64,000 nucleotides of DNA from positions 2,108,001 to 2,172,000 of the forward strand of contig NZ_CP165782.1 of assembly GCF_000513895.2 (NCBI RefSeq), read 5' to 3'. Source of the DNA: Ensifer sp. WSM1721 (GTDB lineage Bacteria; Pseudomonadota; Alphaproteobacteria; Rhizobiales; Rhizobiaceae). Shown one piece after another: positions 26,602 to 34,411 of the stretch. The position numbers and the translations under genes were made by a program. Each line of letters opens with the position of its first letter. Positions within the stretch are counted from its first letter, which is position 1. Under the pieces are notes generated by a model. That model searched no databases and was not told the DNA's origin. It was given only the letters and a program-made list of their open reading frames with translations.

Positions 26602-27876
26602 CTACCCTTCCACCTCCCTGCCAAGCGCCTGCATGAGCGCTTGGGCACGGTGCCGGTGGCCAGCAAGCTCATAGCCGACGATCGTCACGACCGGCGCCAG
26701 CATCAGGATGATGAGGCATATCGCCATGGGGATGCCCGCTGCCGCTGCCGCAACAGATGCGGCCAGCACGAACGCCGTCCCGGCCAGGAGCCAAATGTGG
26801 AGACGGTCCGAGCGGCGCAACAGATAGGTATACATGGCGTAGATCAGCGCCACGTAGATCGCGACGGGAACAGCCACCGTCATCACCGTTGTCACCGAGG
26901 AAATATGCGCCTTGTGCTCGATGTAATAGGCGGCGACATGCAAGCCCGCGCCTGTCGCGACGATCGCGGCGAAAATCAGCATGTGACCGTAGCCCCAAAC
27001 GAAGGCGCGCTTGCGGAACCGGTGCAGGATCTCCGCGCTCGGAAGCATGAAATAGATCCACCACATGCCGAAGGTCAGTCCCGTGCCGGCGATGCAGACG
27101 AGGGCGACGTCAAGATTCCAGCCGTGCCCTTCGACAACCGCCGTGACCGAAGCCACCGTTCCGACCACGCCTTCGCCGAGCGCGATGATCGCGAGAAGGC
27201 TGTAACGCTCGGCGATATGGTGGGCGTGCCAGGGCGTCCCTCCCTGAAACGATTCCGCGATCACCGGCCCGGTCATCTCGACTGCCGTCAACACCACGAC
27301 GAAGGCCAAGGTCGCAAGCAGCGAGAAATCGATGAAAATCAGGATGACCCAGCCTAGCTGGGCGATGGAAATGGCCGCCGCATACGTGGTGCAGGCCTTG
27401 CGGCGGGATGGGTCCTGGCGGGCTGCCCGGAGCCACTGAAACACCATGGCGACGCGCATCACCACATAGCCGAGCACCATGACGCCGTTATTGAGATGCT
27501 CGCCCTTGTCGACCGACTCGAACATCGGCGGCAGTCCGATGGCGAGGATCAGCACGCCGACCATCTGCACCATCGTCACTGAGCGGAACACCCAATCATC
27601 CGTGTCATAGGCGGAAGCGAACCAGGAAAAGTTCACCCAGGCCCAGCAGATGGCGAAACTGGCGAAGCCGAAGCCGATCAGCCCGGCCTTGAAATGCCCT
27701 TCCGCCAGCAGATGCGCGAGCTGCGACGCGGCAAGGCTGAAGGCGATGACGAAGGTCAGGTCGAAGAGCAATTCGAGCGGCGTCGCTGCACGGTGGCCCT
27801 CGTGCGGATCACGGCCGCGCATCCTCGATACGTGATGCGCACCAGAATACGGCTTTTGCGATATGGTCTCGGACAT
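26602..27876 (-). CDS. Low-temperature-requirement A (LtrA) family membrane protein
   Basis: A 424-residue inner-membrane protein with about twelve hydrophobic segments. The family motif ATPLELLFDLTFVIAFSLAA is at residue 30, with WAWVNFSWFASAYDTDDW and HIAERYSLLAIIALGEGV later. LtrA was named from cold-sensitive Listeria; its biochemical function is not established. GAGGAG precedes the ATG at 27876. It stands alone and converges on the siderophore receptor gene. Nothing nearby suggests a partner. Confidence 0.85.
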   Translation of the reverse strand: MSETISQKPYSGAHHVSRMRGRDPHEGHRAATPLELLFDLTFVIAFSLAASQLAHLLAEGHFKAGLIGFGFASFAICWAWVNFSWFASAYDTDDWVFRSVTMVQMVGVLILAIGLPPMFESVDKGEHLNNGVMVLGYVVMRVAMVFQWLRAARQDPSRRKACTTYAAAISIAQLGWVILIFIDFSLLATLAFVVVLTAVEMTGPVIAESFQGGTPWHAHHIAERYSLLAIIALGEGVVGTVASVTAVVEGHGWNLDVALVCIAGTGLTFGMWWIYFMLPSAEILHRFRKRAFVWGYGHMLIFAAIVATGAGLHVAAYYIEHKAHISSVTTVMTVAVPVAIYVALIYAMYTYLLRRSDRLHIWLLAGTAFVLAASVAAAAAGIPMAICLIILMLAPVVTIVGYELAGHRHRAQALMQALGREVEG

Positions 27877-27958
27877 GAAGCGCTCCTCACTGACAGGCGA
27901 GCATCTTCAAGTGTGTGCCGAAAGTCCGTCAAGGCCCGACACGTCGGCTCCAAACGAA

Positions 27959-28092
27959 AGCACCCGGCATCGCTGCCGGGCGTCTCGCCCTGCATGTTTC
28001 CTTAAATCCTAGCCGATTTAAGGACAAAGCATGCAGCGATTCAAAAGCGCTACAGCGCCGCGCGTCTGAACAGACGCGCGGCGCTGTAGCGC
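27959..28092. repeat. Triple-hairpin rhizobial palindromic element, also rpiB terminator
   Basis: Three consecutive dyads fill this gap: CCCGGCA/TGCCGGG near 27963-27980; CCTTAAATC/GATTTAAGG (28000-28023) nested inside TGCATG/GCATGCA; and a 22-bp perfect stem, 28047-28068 with 28071-28092, with only two bases between the arms. The latter two resemble an intergenic element that I remember from many Sinorhizobium and Agrobacterium loci. On the minus strand the long stem is followed by TTTTG after rpiB, so it should terminate that transcript. Confidence 0.75.
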
Positions 28093-28133
28093 GCATGAGG
28101 GAGGATCAGCATGCGCCGCAGAAATTGCAGCGG

Positions 28134-28571
28134 TTATTTCTCGGCGTCGAGACGGTCGATCGCCTGCACGTTGGCAGCCGATGGACCGTTCGGGTCGAAC
28201 TCCGAGGCGAGCCAGGTATCGACGATCGACTTCGCCAGTTCCGGCCCGATGACGCGCGCACCCATGGTGATGATCTGGGCATTGTTGGATTTGGCAGCCC
28301 GCTCGGCCGAGTAAGTGTCGTGTGTCAATGCGGCCCGGATGCCAGGCACCTTGTTGGCCGAGATGCAGACACCGATGCCGGTGCCGCAGATCAGGATGCC
28401 GCGATCGTTCTCGCCGGCCGTGATCGTCTGCGCCAGATCGCGGGAGAGATCGGCATAATAGCCTGTATGGCTCAAGTCCTTCACCTCGATATCGCTTTTC
28501 CCGGCGAGATGCGCGGCGATGACGTCGAGCAGGGGCTTGCCTGCGCTGTCAGCTCCGATCGCGATTTTCAT
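28134..28571 (-). CDS. rpiB: RpiB-type isomerase, D-erythrulose-4-phosphate isomerase (EryI)
   Basis: A 145-residue RpiB/LacAB-family isomerase. The catalytic Cys is in [15 protein letters not shown], with the phosphate-binding Arg/His in [15 protein letters not shown]. In Brucella the orthologue (EryI) converts D-erythrulose 4-phosphate to D-erythrose 4-phosphate, the last step that brings erythritol carbon into the pentose phosphate pathway; this position after tpiB supports that role over ribose-5-phosphate isomerisation. AAGGAAAC precedes the ATG. It is the third gene of the regulator-tpiB-rpiB operon. Confidence 0.93.
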   Translation of the reverse strand: MKIAIGADSAGKPLLDVIAAHLAGKSDIEVKDLSHTGYYADLSRDLAQTITAGENDRGILICGTGIGVCISANKVPGIRAALTHDTYSAERAAKSNNAQIITMGARVIGPELAKSIVDTWLASEFDPNGPSAANVQAIDRLDAEK

Positions 28572-28615
28572 GGATGTTTCCTTTCCGCACTTGTTGGAGA
28601 CTATGTGACGATTGC

Positions 28616-29383
28616 TCAAATCGCCTTGGCCACGCATTGCAAAATGTCGAGATAGCCGCCGACGTCCCAAGCCGAACGGCCGATGAAAAGGCCGTCGATA
28701 TGGGGCTGGACGATCAGTTCCTCGCAGTTCTCGGGATTGACGCTGCCGCCGTAGAGCACCGGCACGGCCACGCCGAGCGCGGTCTTTGCGACCTCGGCGA
28801 TAAGACTGTGGCGGGCATCGGCATAATCGGCGGTCGCCGGTATGCCATTGGCGCCGATCGCCCAGACGGGCTCATAGGCGAGCAGGATCGGCGCATTCCT
28901 GGCCGCTCCTTCGAGCAAGGCAAAGGCGCCTTCCACCTGACGCGTCAACACCGCATCCGCCTGGCCCGCCTCGCGTTCTGCAAGTGTCTCGCCGATGCAG
29001 ATCAGCGGCACGAGACCGTGCTTGACGGCAGCGGCCGTCTTCAGGCCGACGGTGCGATCGGTTTCGCCGAAATGTTCGCGACGTTCGCTGTGGCCGAGCT
29101 CGACGATATCGAGACCGCAATCCTTGAGCATCAGGGGTGAGATCTCTCCGGTCCAAGCCCCGGCATCTTCCCAGTGCATGTTCTGCGCACCGACCTTGAC
29201 GCTCGTCGCCTTCAGCCTCTCCTTCACCTGCCGCACCGCCGTGAAGGGCGGAATGACGAACCGTTGGATGCGCGGGTCGCGCGACGCGTCGGCGGCGGCA
29301 AGACCGTCGGCGAAGGTCATCGCCTCCGCCAGCGTCTTGTTCATCTTCCAGCTCGTGCCGACCCAGAGAACTGACTTGCTCAT
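28616..29383 (-). CDS. tpiB: Triose-phosphate isomerase paralogue TpiB (EryH)
   Basis: A 255-residue TIM-barrel isomerase with all catalytic elements: Lys in GTSWKMNKT, His in [12 protein letters not shown] and the general base Glu in AYEPVWAIG. In S. meliloti the tpiB paralogue is known to serve erythritol catabolism, and the Brucella equivalent (EryH) isomerises D-3-tetrulose 4-phosphate to D-erythrulose 4-phosphate. Its ATG overlaps the stop of the DeoR gene by ATGA and rpiB follows after 44 bases, so all three are cotranscribed. Confidence 0.94.
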   Translation of the reverse strand: MSKSVLWVGTSWKMNKTLAEAMTFADGLAAADASRDPRIQRFVIPPFTAVRQVKERLKATSVKVGAQNMHWEDAGAWTGEISPLMLKDCGLDIVELGHSERREHFGETDRTVGLKTAAAVKHGLVPLICIGETLAEREAGQADAVLTRQVEGAFALLEGAARNAPILLAYEPVWAIGANGIPATADYADARHSLIAEVAKTALGVAVPVLYGGSVNPENCEELIVQPHIDGLFIGRSAWDVGGYLDILQCVAKAI

Positions 29384-30165
29384 GCATTCTCCGATATTTT
29401 CTGACTGCTGACCCTGATGAGCTTAACGCCGGCATCACCGAGCGCCGCCGCGTGTTGGTCCGAGACGTCGTCGCTGCTCAGCACGGCGTCGAAGGCTTCA
29501 AGCCCGGTCAGGAAATGCAGGGCCGAGCGCCCGAACTTGCCATGGTCCACGAGCAGGTATTTACGGCTCGCCGACTTCACCATCTGCCGCTTGGTCTGCA
29601 CGACCTCCTGGTCCTGGTGGAAGGCTGCCGCCCCCTCGATCGCCGAACTCGACAGGAAGGCCACGTCGGCGCGGAGCGACCGCAGCGCCTCCTCGGTAAC
29701 GATGCCGAAGAAGCCGTTGAACTTCTTGCTGTACTGCCCGCCGAGCGCGATCAGATTGACACCCGGCGCGCCGGAAAGCTCGGCGATCACGCCGAGATTG
29801 TTGGTGATGACGGTGAGCGGGCGGATATCCTTGAGAAAGGCGGCAATCGCGCCTGTGGTCGAGCTGTCGTCGATGATGACGCTCTGGCCGGGCTCGATCA
29901 GCGTTGCCGCGTGCTCGGCGATCCGCCGCTTCTCGCTCGTCGCGATCTTTTCCCGATAGCGGAAATCGCTTTCGAATTGCGAGCTCGATTGAATCGAGGC
30001 GCCCCCATGGACCTTGCGCAACAGCCCCGCCTGCTCAAGGTCGTCGAGGTCGCGGTGAACGGTCATCTTGCTGACGCCGAAGCGCAGCGCAAGATCCTCG
30101 ACGGAGGCCGTTCCCGCCTCCATCAGCACCTCCATGATCGCCTCTCGCCTGTCTTCCGGTTTCAT
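29380..30165 (-). CDS. eryR: DeoR-family regulator of the tpiB-rpiB operon
   Basis: A 261-residue repressor. The N-terminal DeoR HTH is plain (DRREAIMEVLMEAGTASVEDLALRFGVSKMTVHRDLDDLE), followed by the sugar-phosphate sensor domain (YREKIATSEKRRIAEHAA, IDDSSTTGAIAAFL). DeoR proteins usually repress their own operon and are relieved by a phosphorylated sugar, here probably a tetrulose phosphate. An in-frame ATG at 30207 exists, but 30165 matches the family N-terminus. Three similar short repeats lie just upstream. The symbol is given by analogy with the Brucella ery cluster and is less certain than the family. Confidence 0.88.
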   Translation of the reverse strand: MKPEDRREAIMEVLMEAGTASVEDLALRFGVSKMTVHRDLDDLEQAGLLRKVHGGASIQSSSQFESDFRYREKIATSEKRRIAEHAATLIEPGQSVIIDDSSTTGAIAAFLKDIRPLTVITNNLGVIAELSGAPGVNLIALGGQYSKKFNGFFGIVTEEALRSLRADVAFLSSSAIEGAAAFHQDQEVVQTKRQMVKSASRKYLLVDHGKFGRSALHFLTGLEAFDAVLSSDDVSDQHAAALGDAGVKLIRVSSQKISENA

Positions 30166-30226
30166 CGCATCGTCCCGATCCGGCGCGGCCTGCCTCCGCG
30201 CCACCACGGAGAAGATAACATGATGA

Positions 30227-30280
30227 TGTGATATTTCAACTTACATTGTGAGATTTTGTTATGTATGAATGTGATATTTT
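30227..30280. promoter_or_regulatory. Three TGTGA(T/G)ATTT repeats before the DeoR gene
   Basis: TGTGATATTT at 30227, TGTGAGATTT at 30247 and TGTGATATTT at 30270 lie in the same orientation, 20 and 23 bases apart, in an unusually AT-rich stretch for this genome. They are 62 to 115 bases from the DeoR start codon; the last abuts the eryC stop. They fit an operator array for the DeoR protein. Confidence 0.55.
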
Positions 30281-31205
30281 AGACGCGATTAAAGCCGGTA
30301 TCGATATACGGTTCCCAGAACTCGACCGACTCCCGGATCATCTCGACGACCCTGTGATCGGTCGGCTCGCGCTCACGGAACGAGAGTTCGAGGCAGATCT
30401 CGTTGTCAGTCCCGCCGCCCCTTCTTACGGCTTCGATCAGGCGCTCTGGCGTGATGCGGCCGTCCTTGTTATAGGCCGCGGTGAAGGGCCAGTGGCCGCC
30501 CTTGTTCATCGACGACTGCTTGATGTGAATGATCGGGGACCGCCGCGGAAAGGCCTCGGCCCAGGCATAGGGATCGACATCGGCGGCGTTCGGCGATGTG
30601 ACGTCGCCATGATCGATGTCGACCATCATCTTCATAGGGATGGGCAGTTCGGCAGCGGCCAACCGCCGGTCGAGCGCCCTGCACTCTTCGATCGTGTGAC
30701 CGAATTCGCGGCCGATCGACATCGGCTCCCAGAAGACGTAGGAAAGCCCGGCCGCCTTGGCGTGCTCGGCGACCTCGCGCCAGCATTCGATGGCGATCGC
30801 CACCAGCTCCTCCCGGCGCACCGGATCGTCATAATCCTTGAGCGTGAGGATCGCGAATTGCGTGCCCATTCCGGAAGCGCCGAGTGCGACGGAAATATCG
30901 GCGAAAGTCTTGAACCAATCGACGTAGTAGCGCCGGACATCGGGGTCGGGGTGGCCGAAGTGGTTGAGGCGGCCATAGGGCCCGGTCATGCCGGAGGTGA
31001 TCTTCACGCCGGTGCGCGCGAGCGCGCTTCGAAACTGCCGAAGCGTCTTGTTGATCGTCGCCGCCGGCCAGCCTGGATTCACGAATTCATGGGTGAGCTG
31101 GACATAACCGATGCGGATCTTCTCGGCGATCGTGTCGATCAGGTCGTCCGGCTCGGCAAAGCGATTGACGAGAGGATTGGTGTTGAGCGACAGCGTGAAG
31201 GCCAT
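30279..31205 (-). CDS. eryC: EryC, tetrulose-4-phosphate racemase/isomerase
   Basis: A 308-residue TIM-barrel protein of the sugar phosphate isomerase/epimerase (AP endonuclease 2-like) family. Its whole pattern, from MAFTLSLNTNPLVNRFAEPD through TSGMTGPYGRLNHFGHPD to MMVDIDHGDVTS and ICLELSFREREP, matches what I recall of Brucella EryC. That enzyme was first called an erythrulose-1-phosphate dehydrogenase and later shown to convert L-3-tetrulose 4-phosphate to the D form. Metal-ligand candidates are the Glu/Asp/His in FWEPMS, DIDHGD and HIKQS. AAGGAG precedes the ATG. It closes the long minus-strand operon. Confidence 0.92.
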   Translation of the reverse strand: MAFTLSLNTNPLVNRFAEPDDLIDTIAEKIRIGYVQLTHEFVNPGWPAATINKTLRQFRSALARTGVKITSGMTGPYGRLNHFGHPDPDVRRYYVDWFKTFADISVALGASGMGTQFAILTLKDYDDPVRREELVAIAIECWREVAEHAKAAGLSYVFWEPMSIGREFGHTIEECRALDRRLAAAELPIPMKMMVDIDHGDVTSPNAADVDPYAWAEAFPRRSPIIHIKQSSMNKGGHWPFTAAYNKDGRITPERLIEAVRRGGGTDNEICLELSFREREPTDHRVVEMIRESVEFWEPYIDTGFNRV

Positions 31206-31219
31206 GGCCGGGCTCCTTG

Positions 31220-32065
31220 CTACCAGAGAAATTTCGGGAGGATGAAATCGGGCGCGGCGCCATGCTCGACGAAGAGGAGCCGGCGCTCCTCGTCCGACTG
31301 GCGTTCGAGAATGCCGGTCGTCACCAGGACGGAGGCGAGCCCGACGGCTGCCGCGCCCACAATGTCATGCTCGACGCTGTCGCCGATAGCGCAGACCCGC
31401 GCCGGATCGGGCCGACCTAAAAAGTCGAGCGCGAAGTCGTAAATGTCGGGAAAGGGCTTGCCGATCCAGCGCACCTTGCCACCAAGCTCTTCGTAGAGCT
31501 CGGCGATCCGCCCCGCGCCGAAGGCGTGGCCCGTCTTCGTCAGCATTACCTTGTCGGGGTTGGTGCAAAGGCATGGCACGCCGCGCTCGGCGGCCGGTCG
31601 GAGCATATCCTCGTAATAGGAAAGCGGATGAATATCGCCTTCGCTTCCCGCCAGGAGCACGATATCGGCATCCTCGCCATTTTCGGTGCGGACAAGATCC
31701 AACCCCTTCAGCGGAGAAAGATCACCGTCGCGGCTGACGAGCAGGCATTTTCGCGCAACCCTGCCTCCTGTCTCAGCCTCGCGCCTGAGCATCTGCCAGG
31801 CGACCTCCCCCGAGGTCAGGAACCAGTGCCAGCTCCTTGGCTCGAAACCGAGTTCTGCCAGCCGGCGGTCGTTTTCCATCGAACGCTTGCCCGAGTTGGA
31901 AAGAATGATGACCCGCTTGCCGGCCTGTTTGAGGCGGACGAGCGTCTCCGCCGCACCGGGATAGGGCCCACGCCCGTCTCGGAGCACCCCGTACTGGTCT
32001 ATCAGAAAGGCATCATAAGCGTCGGCGATCGCGGAGACGCCGGGAATTGTCCGGATACCGTTCAT
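31220..32065 (-). CDS. HAD-IIA hydrolase (TIGR01459-like)
   Basis: A 281-residue HAD-superfamily protein with a class IIA cap. Motif I is FLIDQYGVLRDG, motif II IILSNSGKRS and motif III VCAIGDSVEHDIVGAA, all intact, so phosphatase activity is likely. It overlaps the upstream FGGY kinase gene by ATGA and precedes eryC. It is not part of the core Brucella erythritol set; the S. meliloti locus has extra genes named for adonitol (ribitol) and L-arabitol use, and this is probably one of them. The sugar phosphate it acts on cannot be inferred; it might relieve accumulation of toxic phosphorylated intermediates. Confidence 0.83.
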   Translation of the reverse strand: MNGIRTIPGVSAIADAYDAFLIDQYGVLRDGRGPYPGAAETLVRLKQAGKRVIILSNSGKRSMENDRRLAELGFEPRSWHWFLTSGEVAWQMLRREAETGGRVARKCLLVSRDGDLSPLKGLDLVRTENGEDADIVLLAGSEGDIHPLSYYEDMLRPAAERGVPCLCTNPDKVMLTKTGHAFGAGRIAELYEELGGKVRWIGKPFPDIYDFALDFLGRPDPARVCAIGDSVEHDIVGAAAVGLASVLVTTGILERQSDEERRLLFVEHGAAPDFILPKFLW

Positions 32066-33345
32066 AGCACGCCCGCCTCCTTCGCTCCGTGAAGTGCAAG
32101 GCGCGCCGTGCCGGCCGCCGCCTCTTCCGAAAGCGCCGGCAGGAAGGGAACGGCGAGCTTACGCTCGCGGATCGCCGTCCAGGCCGTGTTCTTCGCACCG
32201 CCGCCGACGGTGCGGACCGAGCGAAGCTCCGGGCTACCGAGGGAGACGAGCCGTTCATAGGCGAGACGCTCCACACAGGCGATCCCCTCGAATATGGCCT
32301 TCAGGAATTCCGCGTCATCCCCGGGCCGCGGCTCCATGCGCGGCGCGAGCTGAGGATCGGCTATCGGAAACCGCTCGCCGGGCTTCGTCAGCGGATAGTA
32401 GTCCAGACCGGTATCGGTCGTCGGATCGATACGTGCTGAGAGTTCCGCGATCCGCTCCGCACTGAAATGCGCGGCGAGCACTGCCCCGCCCGAATTGGAG
32501 GCGCCGCCGGCAAGCCACATATCGCCGATCCGATGGCTGTAGAGCCCGTATTCCGGGGCGAAGAGCGGCTTGTCGGACAGCATCTTGACGGTGAGCGTGG
32601 TGCCGAGCGCGCTGACGCTATCGCCCGGCCGGTCGGCACCAGTTGCCAGGAACGAGGCGCAGCCATCGGTTGTGCCCGCGACAACGACGACGTCACGCGG
32701 CAAGCCCAAGGCTTCCGCCGCAGCAGGCGAGATCGTCGCCACCGGGCTACCTGCCGGCAACACCTCCGGCAGCAGATCGACGCGCGCACCGGTCCGCGCC
32801 AGCCAATCCGGCCAGCAACGGGCGACCGGGTCGTAGCCGGTCTTCAGCGCGTTGTTCTCGTCACTGACGTCGTAGAGGCCGGTGAAATGCCCGGCGAGCC
32901 AATCCGCCTGGTGGATGACACGGAAGACGACGGGCAGCGACTGAAACGAGAGCACCTTTGCGAGGCCCGAGGTCGCGCCATGGGCGGCGCTCTCCTTCGG
33001 CGCGTGGGCGGCAATGGTTTCGAGAATGGCCGCATCTTCAACCGGATCGTTATACATCAACGGCGCCGCGAGCGGCGCACCGTCGGCGGCAACCGGCAGC
33101 ATCGTGCCCGAGGTGCCGTCGATACCGATAGCGCACACCTGCGCCGGGTCGATTGCCGCAAGTGTCTCCGCGAGTGCCGCCTGCACCGCTTGCCACCAGC
33201 CGAGCGGATCACGGTGGTCATCGGAAAAAGCGGCGAGTTTCGCTGAAGCGGATGCGACGATATCGCCGCCATCCGACATCGCAACGGCACGGGCGCCGGA
33301 TGTGCCCATGTCGATGCCGAGAACAAGATTACTCTGTCCGCTCAT
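32062..33345 (-). CDS. Second FGGY-family sugar/polyol kinase
   Basis: A 427-residue carbohydrate kinase with both FGGY domains: an N-terminal LVLGIDMGTSGARAVA phosphate-binding loop and GIDGTSGTML, then a C-terminal segment VVAGTTDGCASF and the adenosine loop TVGGGAKN. At 427 residues it is shorter than typical glycerol or xylulose kinases (about 500). Its ATG overlaps the aldolase stop by four bases and its own stop overlaps the HAD gene, so kinase, aldolase and phosphatase are tightly coupled. A role in phosphorylating a ketopentose made from ribitol or L-arabitol is plausible but inferred. Confidence 0.84.
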   Translation of the reverse strand: MSGQSNLVLGIDMGTSGARAVAMSDGGDIVASASAKLAAFSDDHRDPLGWWQAVQAALAETLAAIDPAQVCAIGIDGTSGTMLPVAADGAPLAAPLMYNDPVEDAAILETIAAHAPKESAAHGATSGLAKVLSFQSLPVVFRVIHQADWLAGHFTGLYDVSDENNALKTGYDPVARCWPDWLARTGARVDLLPEVLPAGSPVATISPAAAEALGLPRDVVVVAGTTDGCASFLATGADRPGDSVSALGTTLTVKMLSDKPLFAPEYGLYSHRIGDMWLAGGASNSGGAVLAAHFSAERIAELSARIDPTTDTGLDYYPLTKPGERFPIADPQLAPRMEPRPGDDAEFLKAIFEGIACVERLAYERLVSLGSPELRSVRTVGGGAKNTAWTAIRERKLAVPFLPALSEEAAAGTARLALHGAKEAGVL

Positions 33346-34397
33346 TGCAGCACCTGCCCTGCCCGGTTCAGTTGCTGGCGATATTTCTCCGCGTCCCAAC
33401 CGAGAAGTTCGGCATTTTCCGCGTCGGTGAGATAACGCAGCCGCGTACCCGCAGGGATGCGCGCCGCCACATCCGAAAGGCAGCGCGCCATAGCCAGCGC
33501 CCCGGCGGAGATATCCTTGAGCACCAGCGCCCCCTTGCCCGGGAAAAGGAGCACCGGCGGCAGGTTTTGGCCGGCATTGCGGAATTCCTCTTCGAGAGAG
33601 AGGGCATTTTCCTCTGGAGCGGCGATCACCGATCCCTTGCCGAGGAAGATCACATGGTCGGGGTAGAGACTTCCGCCGGCGGTGATCCTGCAGCTTTCGA
33701 GGTCCGTCGCAGCGTCGTGCAGCCTTTCGTCCTCGGGCAAGCGATAGGCACTGTTGACGGCGAGACGCGACAGCGTTGCGAGGTCGGCAGCCGGCGCCGG
33801 GCGCACCGGCACCGCAAAACGCTGCGAAACCTCGGCAAGAAGCCGTGCCGCTTCCTCGACCGTCTCCGCAGCCACCGCGAGCCCGTGATTGCCGAGCACC
33901 AGCACAGCCGTGTCCTCATCGATCCGCTCGGCTATAGCCCTTGCGAGCGGCAGACCGGGCCTTGCATAGGGCACGAATGCATGGGGGATGCCGCGAAGCT
34001 TTTCCGTCGCGATCGCCGCCGCATTGGTCTGCACGGCGGCTGCGATCGTCACTACGCAATGCACATGAATCACCACCTTCTGCGGCATCAGTGCATGGAC
34101 CGTGGTTTCGATCGACGGTCTGAGGCCGGACGGGTTGAGTTCCCGAAAAACGAAATCCTGCGCCTTTTCCGCCGCCGGGTCGTCACGTTCGAGAGCATCG
34201 AGCAACGGATCGAGCGCGACCGGCACCATAACCTCGCGCATGCGGGCATGGGCAAGCCACAGGCCCGAGGCCTTGATCCAGAGGGTGCCGCCCTCCTTGA
34301 TCGAGGTGTTGCCGCCCGCGCCCTGAACGAGTTCAGGGTCGGCGCCGACGCGCGCCGAGAGATCTAGAAGCGCCTCGAATTCGGAGCTTCGCAACAT
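33342..34397 (-). CDS. Class II aldolase/adducin family protein with C-terminal extension
   Basis: A 351-residue protein. The N-terminal ~215 residues form a class II aldolase/adducin domain: GGNTSIKEGG, catalytic-site ETTVHALM, Zn ligands HVH in KVVIHVHCVV and the third His in VLGNHGLAV. The remaining ~135 residues resemble the segment that follows the aldolase domain in RhaD-type bifunctional proteins, but the dehydrogenase part is absent. It would cleave or dehydrate a ketose 1-phosphate. AAAGGAG precedes the ATG at 34397; a longer frame to 34529 runs into eryB and is rejected. It is coupled to the kinase downstream. Confidence 0.82.
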   Translation of the reverse strand: MLRSSEFEALLDLSARVGADPELVQGAGGNTSIKEGGTLWIKASGLWLAHARMREVMVPVALDPLLDALERDDPAAEKAQDFVFRELNPSGLRPSIETTVHALMPQKVVIHVHCVVTIAAAVQTNAAAIATEKLRGIPHAFVPYARPGLPLARAIAERIDEDTAVLVLGNHGLAVAAETVEEAARLLAEVSQRFAVPVRPAPAADLATLSRLAVNSAYRLPEDERLHDAATDLESCRITAGGSLYPDHVIFLGKGSVIAAPEENALSLEEEFRNAGQNLPPVLLFPGKGALVLKDISAGALAMARCLSDVAARIPAGTRLRYLTDAENAELLGWDAEKYRQQLNRAGQVLQ

Positions 34398-34411
34398 CGC
34401 CTGCTCCTTTC

